Program-made: the position numbers and the translations under genes
Assembly: GCA_963816155.1 (NCBI GenBank)
Contig: CAWFJE010000010.1
Span: forward strand, 434,001 to 498,000
DNA from: JAXGXJ01 sp963816155
Lineage (GTDB): Bacteria > Actinomycetota > Thermoleophilia > RBG-16-64-13
Reading direction: 5' to 3'
Length of the DNA stretch: 64,000 nt
Shown: piece by piece, positions 22,988 to 31,745 of the stretch
How positions within the stretch are numbered: the stretch's first letter is position 1
Layout of the letters: each line of letters starts with the position of its first letter
The notes under the pieces: generated by a model
The model's database searches: none
Seen by the model: only the letters and a program-made list of their open reading frames with translations
What the model was told of the DNA's origin: nothing

Positions 22988-24319
22988 CTAGTAGACGCCG
23001 TACTCCTTGGCCGTCTTGACCATGGCATGCAGGTTCTCCGGCTTACCGTCGTCGGCCACAGCCCCCATGTCGAGGATGTAACCCCCGCCCTTGCCCGCCG
23101 TGTCGATGAGGTTCTTGGTGTAGTCCACCACTTGGTCGACGGTACCGGCATGCATGAGGGAAAGGGGCACGTTACCCTGGATGCAGGCCACCTGCCCGAT
23201 GGTCTCCTTGGCCCGCGCCATGTCGGTCTGGTCGAACAGCCACACGGTCTTGCCCTTGGGCAACTCCATGATGGTCTCCAGTCGCGTGCCGTACCGTCCC
23301 TCCGCGAAGAGGAAGGGCACGATGCCCTCTTCTATCAGTCCAAGCAGCACTGCCTTGAGCGAAGGCCAGTAGAAGGTCTGGAACTGCTCGTCGTTCATGA
23401 AGCCGTCCGCGCCCTTGTGCAGGGGCAGAAAGACGATGGGAGTGGGCAGAGGTGCACGTTTGAGGGCCCAGTCCAGAGCCACGGGTACCAGTCTCTCGCA
23501 CGCCGCGAGCACCTTGTCCGGGCAGCGGAACATGTCGAGGATGACTCCGCGCATGCCCCGCAGGGTGTCGCCCAGGATGTCGAAGGGAGCCTTACAGCCG
23601 CCTCCGAAGTAGGCGGGGAAGCCCAGGCCCATGAGCTCAAGGTGAGTGGCGCCAATGACCTGGCCCCAAGCGGCCACATCGCGGGCCGCTCCCGCTATCC
23701 TTTCCAGCCCGTCGGCCATCTCCGGGGAGCCCCAGCCGCCCACCTGTCCGGAGACGAAGGGCAGTTCGATGTAGTCGAACAGAGAGCTCATGTTGCTGAA
23801 GCCGGAGAAGGCCCCGATGGTGCGGGGCAGGTAGGTACGCAGCATGTAATCGCTGGGATCGGAGATGAGGTGGTCGTAGTCCTCGGGGAGCATCCACTCC
23901 TTCTCGTTGTACTGGAAGGAGGCCTCTTTGGCCACCCCATGGCCGGGCCAGGAGTACAGCCGGTAATCGAGGGCTTCGAAGACCGACGCTGGTGTGGTGT
24001 AGAGCGCCGGGCTGACGATGGTGTCGGGCTGGAACTCCAGGTTGAAGTCGATCCAGGCGCGGCTGGCCGCCTTGGTGTCGACCATGGAGTCGTAGGGGGT
24101 CAAACCTCCGAACACCGCCGGCCACAGGCCGCAGTTGAGGTTGATGGGCACGCGATCGGGTTCCCGCAGTTCGAAGGCGGCCAACAGACGGTCGACCTTG
24201 GCCTTGTACTCGGCCTCCGCCTTCGGGCTTGAAAAGGGGATGTCAGGATTGCGCCACTTGTCGATCCGCCAGGCGCGCTTCTCCTCGGGCGTCATGTCCG
24301 CCCAAGTCTTGTCGGCCAT
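22988..24319 (-). CDS. URO-D family corrinoid-dependent methyltransferase, copy 2
   Basis: A 443-residue close paralogue of the protein at 2225-3559: the two share long identical blocks such as YNEKEWMLPE, YDHLISDPSDY, SLFDYIELPFVS and RYG-LE plus KG-TVWLFDQTDM. It likewise starts with a TWADMTPEEKRAWRIDKWRNP extension and has FLFAEGRYG in place of a recognisable zinc motif. ATG at 24319 follows GGGAGG. Unlike copy 1 it has no corrinoid gene next to it, so it would have to use one of the two corrinoid proteins encoded at 3.5-4.2 or 11.6-12.3 kb. Its place inside a catabolic operon suggests it removes a methyl group from an intermediate. Confidence 0.86.
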   Translation of the reverse strand: MADKTWADMTPEEKRAWRIDKWRNPDIPFSSPKAEAEYKAKVDRLLAAFELREPDRVPINLNCGLWPAVFGGLTPYDSMVDTKAASRAWIDFNLEFQPDTIVSPALYTTPASVFEALDYRLYSWPGHGVAKEASFQYNEKEWMLPEDYDHLISDPSDYMLRTYLPRTIGAFSGFSNMSSLFDYIELPFVSGQVGGWGSPEMADGLERIAGAARDVAAWGQVIGATHLELMGLGFPAYFGGGCKAPFDILGDTLRGMRGVILDMFRCPDKVLAACERLVPVALDWALKRAPLPTPIVFLPLHKGADGFMNDEQFQTFYWPSLKAVLLGLIEEGIVPFLFAEGRYGTRLETIMELPKGKTVWLFDQTDMARAKETIGQVACIQGNVPLSLMHAGTVDQVVDYTKNLIDTAGKGGGYILDMGAVADDGKPENLHAMVKTAKEYGVY

Positions 24320-24350
24320 TCCAGGTACCTCCCTCGCAGTTTTCAGACGG

Positions 24351-25316
24351 TCAGGGCTTGAGCGGCGGCAGACCCGCGTCCGCCCGCGCTTCGTTGGCAT
24401 GCATCAGCACGGCTTCATCGAGTGTCATGGGTGTCCACCCGAAATCCTCCTTGGCCAGGTCGCAGCTGACCTTCCACGGCAACTCGCAGTCCTCGGGCTT
24501 GTCCCCGAAGGTGATCTGCGCATCCGGGATCAGTTTCTTGACGGCCGCGGCCACGTCTTTCAGGGTGGTCGGAGCGCCGCCCAGATTGTAGGCCGGGTGC
24601 GGCGACGAGTCGGCCTTGAGCGCCAGGCGGGCGAAGTCCGCCACCTGATCGGAGATGACGATGGAGAACTGCCAGTCGCCGGTACATTCCAGGTGCACCG
24701 GCTTGCCCACCGCTGGAAGCGACACTATCTGCGAGAACCAGCGTACGAAGACCGGATTGGTGCCCCCGTGGCCATAGCCGATGCAGGGGCGCAGTGCGGT
24801 CGGTTGGACTCCGTACAGCTCCAGGTACTGCGCGGCAACCACTTCGGCCAGGCACTTGGCCAGCGCGTAGAAGCTGCCACTGAAGGGCAGCAGACGGTCG
24901 TCCTCCCGTATCTCACGGTCGCCGTAGTCGGACTGTTCCCCGTACACGGTCTCAGAACTCGCGTACACCACCCGCTTCATTCCCAGGAGACGGGCGGCCT
25001 CGAACACGTTGCACATGCCCAGGAGACCTATCTTGGTGTTCCCCCGCGGATTGGCGTCCTTGGAGAGGATCATGGCCCAGTTCATGATGCGGTCGCAGCC
25101 GTTCTCGACGCAGGCCGCCATGATCTGCTCCAGATCGGAGATATCTCCGCGCACGAACTTGTACCTGTCCCCGTACGGCTCGATGGACTTCAGCCAGTAC
25201 TCGGCCGGAGGCACCACGTCGTACGCGACCACGCCATCGAAGTCGGGATCGGCCAGCAATGCCGAACAGGTCTTCTTGCCAAAGAGGCCACTGCCGCCGA
25301 TGACGAGGGCCTTCAT
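24351..25316 (-). CDS. NAD-dependent epimerase/dehydratase (extended SDR)
   Basis: A 321-residue extended short-chain dehydrogenase. ALVIGGSGLFGKKTCSALL is the NAD site, SSETVYGE and the catalytic pair in FYALAKCLAE (Tyr-x-x-x-Lys) are present, followed by RPCIGYGHG and the C-terminal sugar-binding part. This family includes UDP-sugar epimerases but also free sugar or sugar-acid dehydrogenases. Its position between a URO-D methyltransferase and a split transketolase favours a small catabolic substrate over a nucleotide sugar. Confidence 0.87.
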   Translation of the reverse strand: MKALVIGGSGLFGKKTCSALLADPDFDGVVAYDVVPPAEYWLKSIEPYGDRYKFVRGDISDLEQIMAACVENGCDRIMNWAMILSKDANPRGNTKIGLLGMCNVFEAARLLGMKRVVYASSETVYGEQSDYGDREIREDDRLLPFSGSFYALAKCLAEVVAAQYLELYGVQPTALRPCIGYGHGGTNPVFVRWFSQIVSLPAVGKPVHLECTGDWQFSIVISDQVADFARLALKADSSPHPAYNLGGAPTTLKDVAAAVKKLIPDAQITFGDKPEDCELPWKVSCDLAKEDFGWTPMTLDEAVLMHANEARADAGLPPLKP

Positions 25317-25424
25317 CTCGTACCTCCTACCATTCGCTCTGAGAGTGACCGGGGCCGACCGGGCCGCTACTCGTGGACCGGCCGGCCCCCTTCAGTTGCA
25401 ATTCGCCACGCCAGCGGACGCTGA

Positions 25425-26414
25425 TCACGCCCGGCGCAGCTTCTCCTTCTTCGCGATGCATTCCTGCACCGAAACCACCAGGTCCGCGGCCGAGAAGGCG
25501 AAGTGCTCCATGAGTTCGTCCCGTTCAGGCGTGATGAGACCGGACTGACCGAACTCGTCCTCCACGCCCACCTTGACCAGCGGCGTGGGCAGGTTCTCGC
25601 AGAGGACGCAGGCGACGGCGTCGCCCAAGCCGTTGATCTCGCTGCTGTTCTCAGCGGTGACGATGGCACCGGTGCGTTCCGCGGCCGCGATGATCGCCTC
25701 TTCGTCGAGGGGTTTGAGTGTGCTGACGTTGAGCACGCCCACGTCCAAGCCTTCTTGTTCGAGCAGATCGACCGCCTTGATGGCCTCGGTGACCATATAG
25801 CCGGTGGCCACGATGGTGGCATCTTTGCCGTCGCGCAGGGAGTAGGCCTTGCCGATGTTGAACGGGTAGTCCTCGGTGAAGATGGTGAACGGATTGGGGC
25901 TCATCTCCATCTTCAGGGCCACGGGTCCGATGTACTGCATCATGGCCTCGGTGGCCTTCTCGGCCTCCACGGCATCGGCCGGGTTGATCATCACCAGGTT
26001 GGGCAGCACGCGCAGGCTACCCCAACCTTCGACGGTGGCGTGCGACACGCCCACCTCGCCCCACACACCCTCGCGGGCCAGGAACTTCACATTGAACCGG
26101 TCGACCAGGATGCTCTGCCGGATCTGGTTGTAGGCCCGGCTCATGCTTGCGAAGAGGAAGTTGTACGTGACCGGCACCCACCCCTCGGACGCAAGGGCCG
26201 CGGACACACAAGCGGCGTTCTGCTCGGCGATGCCGCACTCGATCATGCGATCGAACATATTGTCGGTGAACCATTCGATCTCGGGGAACTGCATGTCCTC
26301 GAGGATGGCAAGCGCCTTGGGATCCTTCAGGAAGGCGGCCTTGATGGCTTTGCCGATCCCCTTGCCCGTCATGGCGGGCTCGCCGATGGCTACGAACTCA
26401 TTCCATGTCGCCAT
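25425..26414 (-). CDS. Transketolase, C-terminal (pyrimidine-binding and C) subunit
   Basis: A 329-residue protein equal to the second half of transketolase. FDRMIECGIAEQNAACVSAALASEG holds the Glu that protonates thiamine diphosphate, and YMVTEAIKAVDLLEQEGLDVGVLNVSTLKPLD is the C-terminal domain. It overlaps the N-terminal subunit gene by 17 bases, and GGAAGG precedes the ATG at 26414. Split transketolases occur in many anaerobes and in dedicated pathways such as sulfoquinovose or apiose breakdown. Together with the next gene it would transfer a two-carbon ketol unit. Confidence 0.92.
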   Translation of the reverse strand: MATWNEFVAIGEPAMTGKGIGKAIKAAFLKDPKALAILEDMQFPEIEWFTDNMFDRMIECGIAEQNAACVSAALASEGWVPVTYNFLFASMSRAYNQIRQSILVDRFNVKFLAREGVWGEVGVSHATVEGWGSLRVLPNLVMINPADAVEAEKATEAMMQYIGPVALKMEMSPNPFTIFTEDYPFNIGKAYSLRDGKDATIVATGYMVTEAIKAVDLLEQEGLDVGVLNVSTLKPLDEEAIIAAAERTGAIVTAENSSEINGLGDAVACVLCENLPTPLVKVGVEDEFGQSGLITPERDELMEHFAFSAADLVVSVQECIAKKEKLRRA

Positions 26415-27300
26415 ATTTGGACCTTCCTTCCTCGACACCCTTCATCATCTCGTCGCCCCGGCCGAGGTGCATGTGGAGTTCCTCCCAATTGGAGACCCCG
26501 CGACCCTTGACGGTATGGGCGATGATGAGCTTGGGCTTGTTGTCGCCGTACTGCTTGGTCACGAGGTCCAAGGCGTCCAAGACCTGGCGCATGTCGTGTC
26601 CGTCGATCTCATACACAGTCCAGCCGAAGGCCTTCCATTTGTCCACAAGCGGCTCGATGGGCATGATGTCGTTGGTGGGACCATCGAGCGACCACTTGTT
26701 GTAGTCGATGATGCCGATGAGGTTGTCAAGCTTGAACTTGGAGGCGAACATGGCCGCCTCCCAGACCTGGCCCTCGTGCATCTCGCCGTCACCCATGATG
26801 CAGTAGGTGCGGTAGCGAGGGTTGTAGCGCACGATGTAGCGGGGAAGGAAGGTGTCGGTCCGCGAAGGTGGTTCGAGTTGGATCTTGAGCTTCTCGGCGA
26901 GGGCCAGTCCGGCCGCGAAGGAGAGGCCCTGGCCCAGAGAGCCGCCGGAGAAGTCGATGCCCGGGGTGCACCAGCGGTCGGCGTGACCCTGGAAGGGCGA
27001 GCCGTAGCAGTAGTAGGTGCCGAGCGCCTCTTCCGGATACATGCCCAACTCGACCAGAGCCGCGTAGATGGCCTCACAGCAGTGGGCTTTGGACATGATG
27101 ACCCGGTCCCGCTCGGGCCAGTCGGGGTTCTTGGGATCGAACTTGATGTGATGGAAGTACAGGGCGGTGACAATCTCCATGACCGACATGGTCCCGCCGA
27201 CATGGCCCTGGCTGAACGTGCAGAACTGGGTCAGACAGTGATTGGAGAGCGTCTTGACCCGCGCCTCCAGCTCCAGGACGAGAGCGTCGTTATGAGACAT
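26398..27300 (-). CDS. Transketolase, N-terminal (thiamine diphosphate-binding) subunit
   Basis: A 300-residue first half of transketolase. HVGGTMSVMEIVTALYF, SKAHCCEAIYAAL, GSLGQGLSFAAGLALA and the thiamine/metal motif GDGEMHEGQVWEAAMFA are all present. It overlaps the upstream zinc-ribbon gene by 11 bases and the downstream C-terminal subunit by 17. The segment PFQGHADRWCTPGIDFS replaces the usual GHP/EGHP phosphate-sugar pocket wording and may reflect a non-standard donor; this is a guess. Confidence 0.92.
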   Translation of the reverse strand: MSHNDALVLELEARVKTLSNHCLTQFCTFSQGHVGGTMSVMEIVTALYFHHIKFDPKNPDWPERDRVIMSKAHCCEAIYAALVELGMYPEEALGTYYCYGSPFQGHADRWCTPGIDFSGGSLGQGLSFAAGLALAEKLKIQLEPPSRTDTFLPRYIVRYNPRYRTYCIMGDGEMHEGQVWEAAMFASKFKLDNLIGIIDYNKWSLDGPTNDIMPIEPLVDKWKAFGWTVYEIDGHDMRQVLDALDLVTKQYGDNKPKLIIAHTVKGRGVSNWEELHMHLGRGDEMMKGVEEGRSKYGDME

Positions 27301-27493
27301 GGGTCTTCCGCCTTTTGATCGTCACCTTCACGGTGTCGTCCGCCAAGGGATTACCGCAGCGAGGACAGACGCCCTTGTAGGCGCTGTAGACCGCTTCTTC
27401 GCTGGGGATGGCCCGCATGTAGAGCCGGCGGCTGATCTCCTCCCCGAAGTAGAGCAGCATGTCACAGTTGCTGCAGTTGATCTTTTCACTCAT
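27290..27493 (-). CDS. Small zinc-ribbon protein
   Basis: A 67-residue protein with CSNC near residue 7 and CPRC near residue 43, a treble-clef or zinc-ribbon knuckle pair, and a basic tail TIKRRKTH. GAGAGG lies eight bases before the ATG. It overlaps the transketolase N-subunit start in another frame, which argues that it is a real, translationally coupled gene. A role as a small accessory or regulatory subunit is possible; no family function is known to me. Confidence 0.72.
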   Translation of the reverse strand: MSEKINCSNCDMLLYFGEEISRRLYMRAIPSEEAVYSAYKGVCPRCGNPLADDTVKVTIKRRKTHVS

Positions 27494-27527
27494 TCAGGCA
27501 CCTCTCTTGCTGTGGTCGGTCATCGTC

Positions 27528-28547
27528 TCAGGGCTTGACGAGGATCTTGATATCGGTGCTGGTCTTGCGCGACCCCAGAGCTTTGCTCACCTCTTCGAGC
27601 GGGACGATCTGGGTGATCATGGGATCCAGATCCAGCTTGGAAAGGAGCTTCAGCGAGCGCGGGAAGACGTAGGGCGCGAGTATCGTCGAGCGGATGGTGA
27701 GCTCGTTGGAGAACATGTAGTACGGGTTCAGCGGGAAGGTCGCATCCTCGTGATAGGCGCCCGCCCACACGACGGTGCCATCCCTGTCCGCCAGGCCGAT
27801 GGTCTGCGGGACCGCCGACATCACACCGCTACACTCGAAGACGGTGTCGAAGCCCCGGCCGTCCGTGAGCGCCCGGCCCACCGTCACCAGGTCCTCCTTG
27901 AGCGGGTCGATAGTCCAGTCGGCTCCGTACTTCTCGGCCATGGCCCGCTTCTCGGGCATGGGATCGGCAACGAAGACGCGGGCGGCGCCGGCGCGCATGG
28001 CCATCTGTTGCACCAGCAGGCCGATAGTGCCCGCCCCGGAGATGGCGACCGTCTTGCCCGGCACTATGTTGCCCAGGTCGACTGCGTGCACGGCGATGGT
28101 CACCGGCTCCAACATGGCGCCCCGCTCCATACTCACGTCGTCGGGAAGCAGGTTGAGACAGCTCTCGTCGTACACGGCGTACTCGGCGAAGCCGGCCTCG
28201 TAAGACTTCACGTGCTCGCAGAACTGCTCCCTCTTGTCGCGGCAGTAGTAGCAGACGCCGCAGTACTTGCGGAAGTTCATGGCCACCCGCTGCCCGACCT
28301 TCCAGTCGCCGAGCAGGCCCGGGCCCACCTCGACGATGGTGCCGGAGGCCTCGTGCCCCGTGGTGAACGGAACCGGCGGCCACCAGGGCGCCTTGAGAAG
28401 CCCGAATGTGCCCTCGTAGATCTCCGGGTCGCTACCGCAGATACCGCAGAAGGCGATCTTGACCTTGACCTCCCCGAGGCCCGGAGAGGGTTCGGGGACA
28501 TCCTCGATACGCGTGTCGAACGGTCCGTATGTAAGCGCTATCTTCAC
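27528..28547 (-). CDS. Zinc-dependent medium-chain alcohol/polyol dehydrogenase
   Basis: A 339-residue MDR enzyme of the sorbitol/threonine dehydrogenase group. Catalytic zinc ligands lie in FCGICGSD and TGHEASG; structural zinc cysteines are in YCGVCYYCRDKREQFC; the NAD fold has AISGAGTIGLLV. Such enzymes oxidise secondary alcohols of polyols or sugar acids. GTG start with GGAG nine bases upstream, just after the VOC gene. In this operon it probably performs the first or second oxidation of the unknown substrate. Confidence 0.92.
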   Translation of the reverse strand: MKIALTYGPFDTRIEDVPEPSPGLGEVKVKIAFCGICGSDPEIYEGTFGLLKAPWWPPVPFTTGHEASGTIVEVGPGLLGDWKVGQRVAMNFRKYCGVCYYCRDKREQFCEHVKSYEAGFAEYAVYDESCLNLLPDDVSMERGAMLEPVTIAVHAVDLGNIVPGKTVAISGAGTIGLLVQQMAMRAGAARVFVADPMPEKRAMAEKYGADWTIDPLKEDLVTVGRALTDGRGFDTVFECSGVMSAVPQTIGLADRDGTVVWAGAYHEDATFPLNPYYMFSNELTIRSTILAPYVFPRSLKLLSKLDLDPMITQIVPLEEVSKALGSRKTSTDIKILVKP

Positions 28548-28550
28548 GGC

Positions 28551-29018
28551 TTACGGCTCCCTGATCTCGACGGCCAGATTCCCGACCGCGGAATTCTCGA
28601 AATACGCGAACCCGGGCTGGCCGGGGACGATGGAACTGGTCCATATGGTGGAGCCGGCGGCGGTGGCGCGCTCGATGTCTCCCTGCAGGTCGGTGGTCAA
28701 CCAACCGATGTGGTGCAGGCCCTCGCCCTGGGCTTCCAGCGTCTCCAGAAGGGCCTGCTTGCCCTCGACAGGCTCCAGGAGTTCGAGCTCGACGTCGCCC
28801 ATGAGCGCGTTGCTGATACGGGTGGTCCATTCGGCGGGCTGACCGTGGAGCTCACCTTTGAACGTGATGTCGAACGTGCGGTGATCGTCATCGAACTTGA
28901 AGGGGCCGATGCCCAGCGACTCGAAGTGGGCGATGGCCTTGTCGATGTCCTTCACCACGATGCCCACATGATGCGGGCGCCTGGAGTAGAACATCTGCTC
29001 CTTACCTTCGCTGTTCAC
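28551..29018 (-). CDS. VOC (glyoxalase/methylmalonyl-CoA epimerase-like) protein
   Basis: A 155-residue vicinal-oxygen-chelate protein: RRPHHVGIVVKDIDKAIAHF opens the first beta-alpha-beta repeat with a metal His, and EGLHHIGWLTTDLQGDI opens the second; VELELLEPVEG supplies a metal Glu. It resembles methylmalonyl-CoA epimerases but with an extra DITFKGELHGQPAEW strand. The start is uncertain: GTG at 29018 has AAAGGAG five bases upstream; ATG at 28994 also has AAGGAG. It lies three bases before the alcohol dehydrogenase. A role as an epimerase or lyase is inferred. Confidence 0.8.
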   Translation of the reverse strand: MNSEGKEQMFYSRRPHHVGIVVKDIDKAIAHFESLGIGPFKFDDDHRTFDITFKGELHGQPAEWTTRISNALMGDVELELLEPVEGKQALLETLEAQGEGLHHIGWLTTDLQGDIERATAAGSTIWTSSIVPGQPGFAYFENSAVGNLAVEIREP

Positions 29019-29170
29019 GTTGTCTCCTTTCAACTCTTTGCGAGAACGATAACACGGCCCCGAACGAGCCGAAGAACTGCTTGGCGGCCGATCGCCTCCC
29101 CGCGGCTGGGGTTAGACCGTGGCCGACCGCCTTGGAGACCGCTGCGCTCATACTCGTACCCCCGCTTACG

Positions 29171-30751
29171 TCACTGGCGTTGCTCGGCGAAATGACCGAA
29201 GAGAGATGGATTGTCCTGCATCATCCGTTCCGGTTTGAAGATGGCAGGGTCCATGGTTCTGAGATCGGGCGCGATCTCAGGAAGGAACTCCATCTGCGCG
29301 AGGACGTCCCTCTGTAGATCGATACCCGGAGCGACCTCCGTCAGGACCATCTTGCCGTTCTCGAGTCTGAAAACGGCCCGCTCGGTGACGTAGAGCACCT
29401 GCTGACCTGTCCTCGTGGCGAACTCTCCGCTGAAGGTGATTTGCTCCACCTGCTGCCGAAACTTCTTGGTGGAGCCGTCCTTCAAGATGCTGATCTTCCC
29501 GTCCGCGACGTCGAGAACAATGTCCCCGTTGGTGAAGGTGCCGCAGAACACCGTGGTCTTGGCATTCTGCGAGATGTCGATGAAGCCTCCGCTGCCGGTG
29601 ATCCGTTTGCCGAGCTTGCTCACGTTGACATTGCCGGCCATGTCGGCTTCGCCCATGCCCAGGAAGGCCATGTCCAGACCACCCCCGTGATAGAAGTCGA
29701 ACTGGGAAGGCATGCTCATGATGCACTCGGGATTCCAGGCTGCGCCGAAGATCAGGCCCTTGGCCGGCACGCCGCCGACGACGCCCATCTCGATGCTGAA
29801 GACGAAGTCGTCGAGGATCCCTTCTTCGGCGGCGATGTTCGCTACACCGTCCGGTACCCCGATGCCGAGGTTGACGACCGCACCTGGCCGCAGTTCCAAC
29901 GCCGCTCGCCGGGCCACGAACTTCCGGATGCCGTACTCGAGGCTGGGCATAGTGCTCACGGGGACTCTGAGTTCGCCGCAGAGACCCGGGTTGTACTCCC
30001 CCTCGACCGATTGCCACTGACCCGGGTCGACGACCACCGCGCGCACCATGTGAGCGGGCACTCGGACCATGCGCGGGTTGAGCGTTCCCCTCTTGGCGAT
30101 GCGCTTCACTTGCGCTATCACGACTCCGCCGCTGTTGTATGTAGCCTGAGCCGACGACAGGAGATGCAGGTCGAGCCCTTCTTGTTCCACGGAGATGTTC
30201 CCGTCTTCGTCGGCCGTGGTCCCACGAACGATGCAGACGTCGATGGGAAAAGACTTGTAGAAGAGCATCTCGCTGCCCTGGAAATCGATCAACTCCACAA
30301 GGGGTTCTTGAGCCCTCTTGTTGAGGCGTCCCCCTTCCAGCCGCGGATCGATGAAGGTGTTGAGCCCCACGGTGGTCAGCAGCCCCGGGCGGCCGGCGGC
30401 TATCTCGCGCGTAAGGAGGGCTAGGACGCCCTGGGGAAGGTTGTAGGCCTCGATCTCTTCATCCAGTGCCATCTGGCTCATGACTCTGGACCAGAGCCAG
30501 TGGCCCCCTATGACCCTCTTGACCAATCCCTTGTGGGCCAGCCGGCCCACTCCAGACTCGTTGCCACTGCCGACACCGGTGACATGCACCAACGTCAGAT
30601 TCTTAGGTTCGCCTGTCTCCAGAAAGCGCCTTTCGAGGCCTCTGTAGATGAGGTCGGCTTCTTGGAACCCCCCGCCCGATGCCACCAGATTGACGGTGTC
30701 ATTGTTCCTGATCAAGGCCACTGCTTGATCGACTGAGCAGAGTTTCTCCAT
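29171..30751 (-). CDS. Acetate/propionate-type CoA-transferase (YdiF/Pct family)
   Basis: A 526-residue fused alpha-beta family I CoA-transferase. The N-terminal half has the substrate region VNLVASGGGFQEADL and GNIS; the C-terminal half has GIGVPDGVANIAAEEGILDDFVFSIEMGVVGGVPA with the catalytic Glu, and GGFIDISQNAKTTVFCGTF. It moves CoA between short acyl groups, for instance from an acyl-CoA or acetoacetyl-CoA made by BKACE to acetate. It is the first gene of the 19.9-30.8 kb cluster, 153 bp from the VOC gene. The gap 30752-30932 holds an AT-rich TATATT-containing stretch that may be its promoter. Confidence 0.9.
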   Translation of the reverse strand: MEKLCSVDQAVALIRNNDTVNLVASGGGFQEADLIYRGLERRFLETGEPKNLTLVHVTGVGSGNESGVGRLAHKGLVKRVIGGHWLWSRVMSQMALDEEIEAYNLPQGVLALLTREIAAGRPGLLTTVGLNTFIDPRLEGGRLNKRAQEPLVELIDFQGSEMLFYKSFPIDVCIVRGTTADEDGNISVEQEGLDLHLLSSAQATYNSGGVVIAQVKRIAKRGTLNPRMVRVPAHMVRAVVVDPGQWQSVEGEYNPGLCGELRVPVSTMPSLEYGIRKFVARRAALELRPGAVVNLGIGVPDGVANIAAEEGILDDFVFSIEMGVVGGVPAKGLIFGAAWNPECIMSMPSQFDFYHGGGLDMAFLGMGEADMAGNVNVSKLGKRITGSGGFIDISQNAKTTVFCGTFTNGDIVLDVADGKISILKDGSTKKFRQQVEQITFSGEFATRTGQQVLYVTERAVFRLENGKMVLTEVAPGIDLQRDVLAQMEFLPEIAPDLRTMDPAIFKPERMMQDNPSLFGHFAEQRQ

Positions 30752-30868
30752 GAAAGAACCCCCAGGGACCGGATCTCTAACCCGAATGCGAACCCGCGTT
30801 TTCGGCAGTTACAATATAGCAGCACGATAGGGGCCAACACCGATGTCGATGCCCTTCCACGCCCGGCA

Positions 30869-30930
30869 GACGACGAAGTATCGCCCCGCACGGTGCGTCC
30901 AGGTGGCCAAGCCTTCGCTGCTTAGCAGCC
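30869..30930. repeat. Half copy of the 12342-12500 palindromic element
   Basis: These 62 bases match 12439-12500 end to end without gaps; I count seven mismatches. The copy ends in TTAGCAGCC next to the stop codon of the SDR gene. The left arm of the element is not recognisable upstream. Confidence 0.75.
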
Positions 30931-30932
30931 TG

Positions 30933-31724
30933 CTAGTTCTTGGTCGCCTCCTGGCCCCCGCCGTGTTGCATCCCACCGTCGATCATGTACATACCGCCCG
31001 TGCAGTTGAGAGCCGAGTCCGAGGCCAGGAACAGCATCAGTTCGGCGACCTCCTCCGGCTGCACGAAGCGTTTGAGGAGCGTGGCCTGCTGGAGCATCTC
31101 CCGGCCGGCCAGGGGGTCGTCCGGACTGATCTCCGCCTCGACGATCCTCATCATGGGAGTATCGACCAGACCGGGGTTGACCGTGTTCACTCTTATGTTC
31201 TTGGCGGCCAACTCCCTGGCGGCTACCCTCATGACCCCGGTGAGCGCGTGCTTGCTGGCCGTATATGCGACCGCCTCGGCGTTCCCGATGAGCGCTCCTA
31301 CCGACGAGGTGATGATGATGCTCCCCCCGCCCCGCTCGACAAGGTAGGGGACGGCGTGTTTGATGGTCACCACGACTCCCGTGACGTTGACCGTCATCAC
31401 CCGGTTGAAGTTCTCGATGGAGGACTTCTCGATGAGCGCCTGCGTACCGAATATGCCTGCGTTGGGGATGACAACGTCGATCCCGCCGAACACCTCAGCG
31501 GCCTTGGACATCGCCCGGCGCATCTGGTCTTCCTGGGTCACATCGGCCACGAAGGGCAGTATGGCGGCCGTTCCCGCGGAAAGCACCGCGGCCTCCAAGG
31601 GTCCCGGCTCGATGTCTACAGCCAGGACCTTCGCCCCTTCGGCTGCGAAGAGCTTCGCAGCGGCCAGCCCGATGCCTGAGGCCGCCCCGGTGATGACGGC
31701 CACCTTCTCGCCTACCCGTGCCAC
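30933..31724 (-). CDS. Short-chain dehydrogenase/reductase
   Basis: A 263-residue classical SDR with VAVITGAASGIGLAAAKLF for NAD(P), PNAGI, the serine in IIITSSVGALIG and the Tyr-x-x-x-Lys in AYTASKHALTG. NPGLVDTPMMRIV and SALNCTGGMYMIDGGMQHGGG complete the fold. It resembles 3-oxoacyl-ACP or cyclic alcohol reductases but these cannot be told apart here. GTG start after a GGGGGG-rich ribosome site. It lies just after the half repeat copy and follows a small hypothetical gene by 21 bases. Confidence 0.88.
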   Translation of the reverse strand: MARVGEKVAVITGAASGIGLAAAKLFAAEGAKVLAVDIEPGPLEAAVLSAGTAAILPFVADVTQEDQMRRAMSKAAEVFGGIDVVIPNAGIFGTQALIEKSSIENFNRVMTVNVTGVVVTIKHAVPYLVERGGGSIIITSSVGALIGNAEAVAYTASKHALTGVMRVAARELAAKNIRVNTVNPGLVDTPMMRIVEAEISPDDPLAGREMLQQATLLKRFVQPEEVAELMLFLASDSALNCTGGMYMIDGGMQHGGGQEATKN

Positions 31725-31745
31725 CTTGCCCCCCTTTACCGCCCT

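Noticed and set aside
27459..29195. 578-codon plus-strand open frame
   Set aside because: Antisense to the alcohol dehydrogenase and VOC genes, which have full catalytic motifs.
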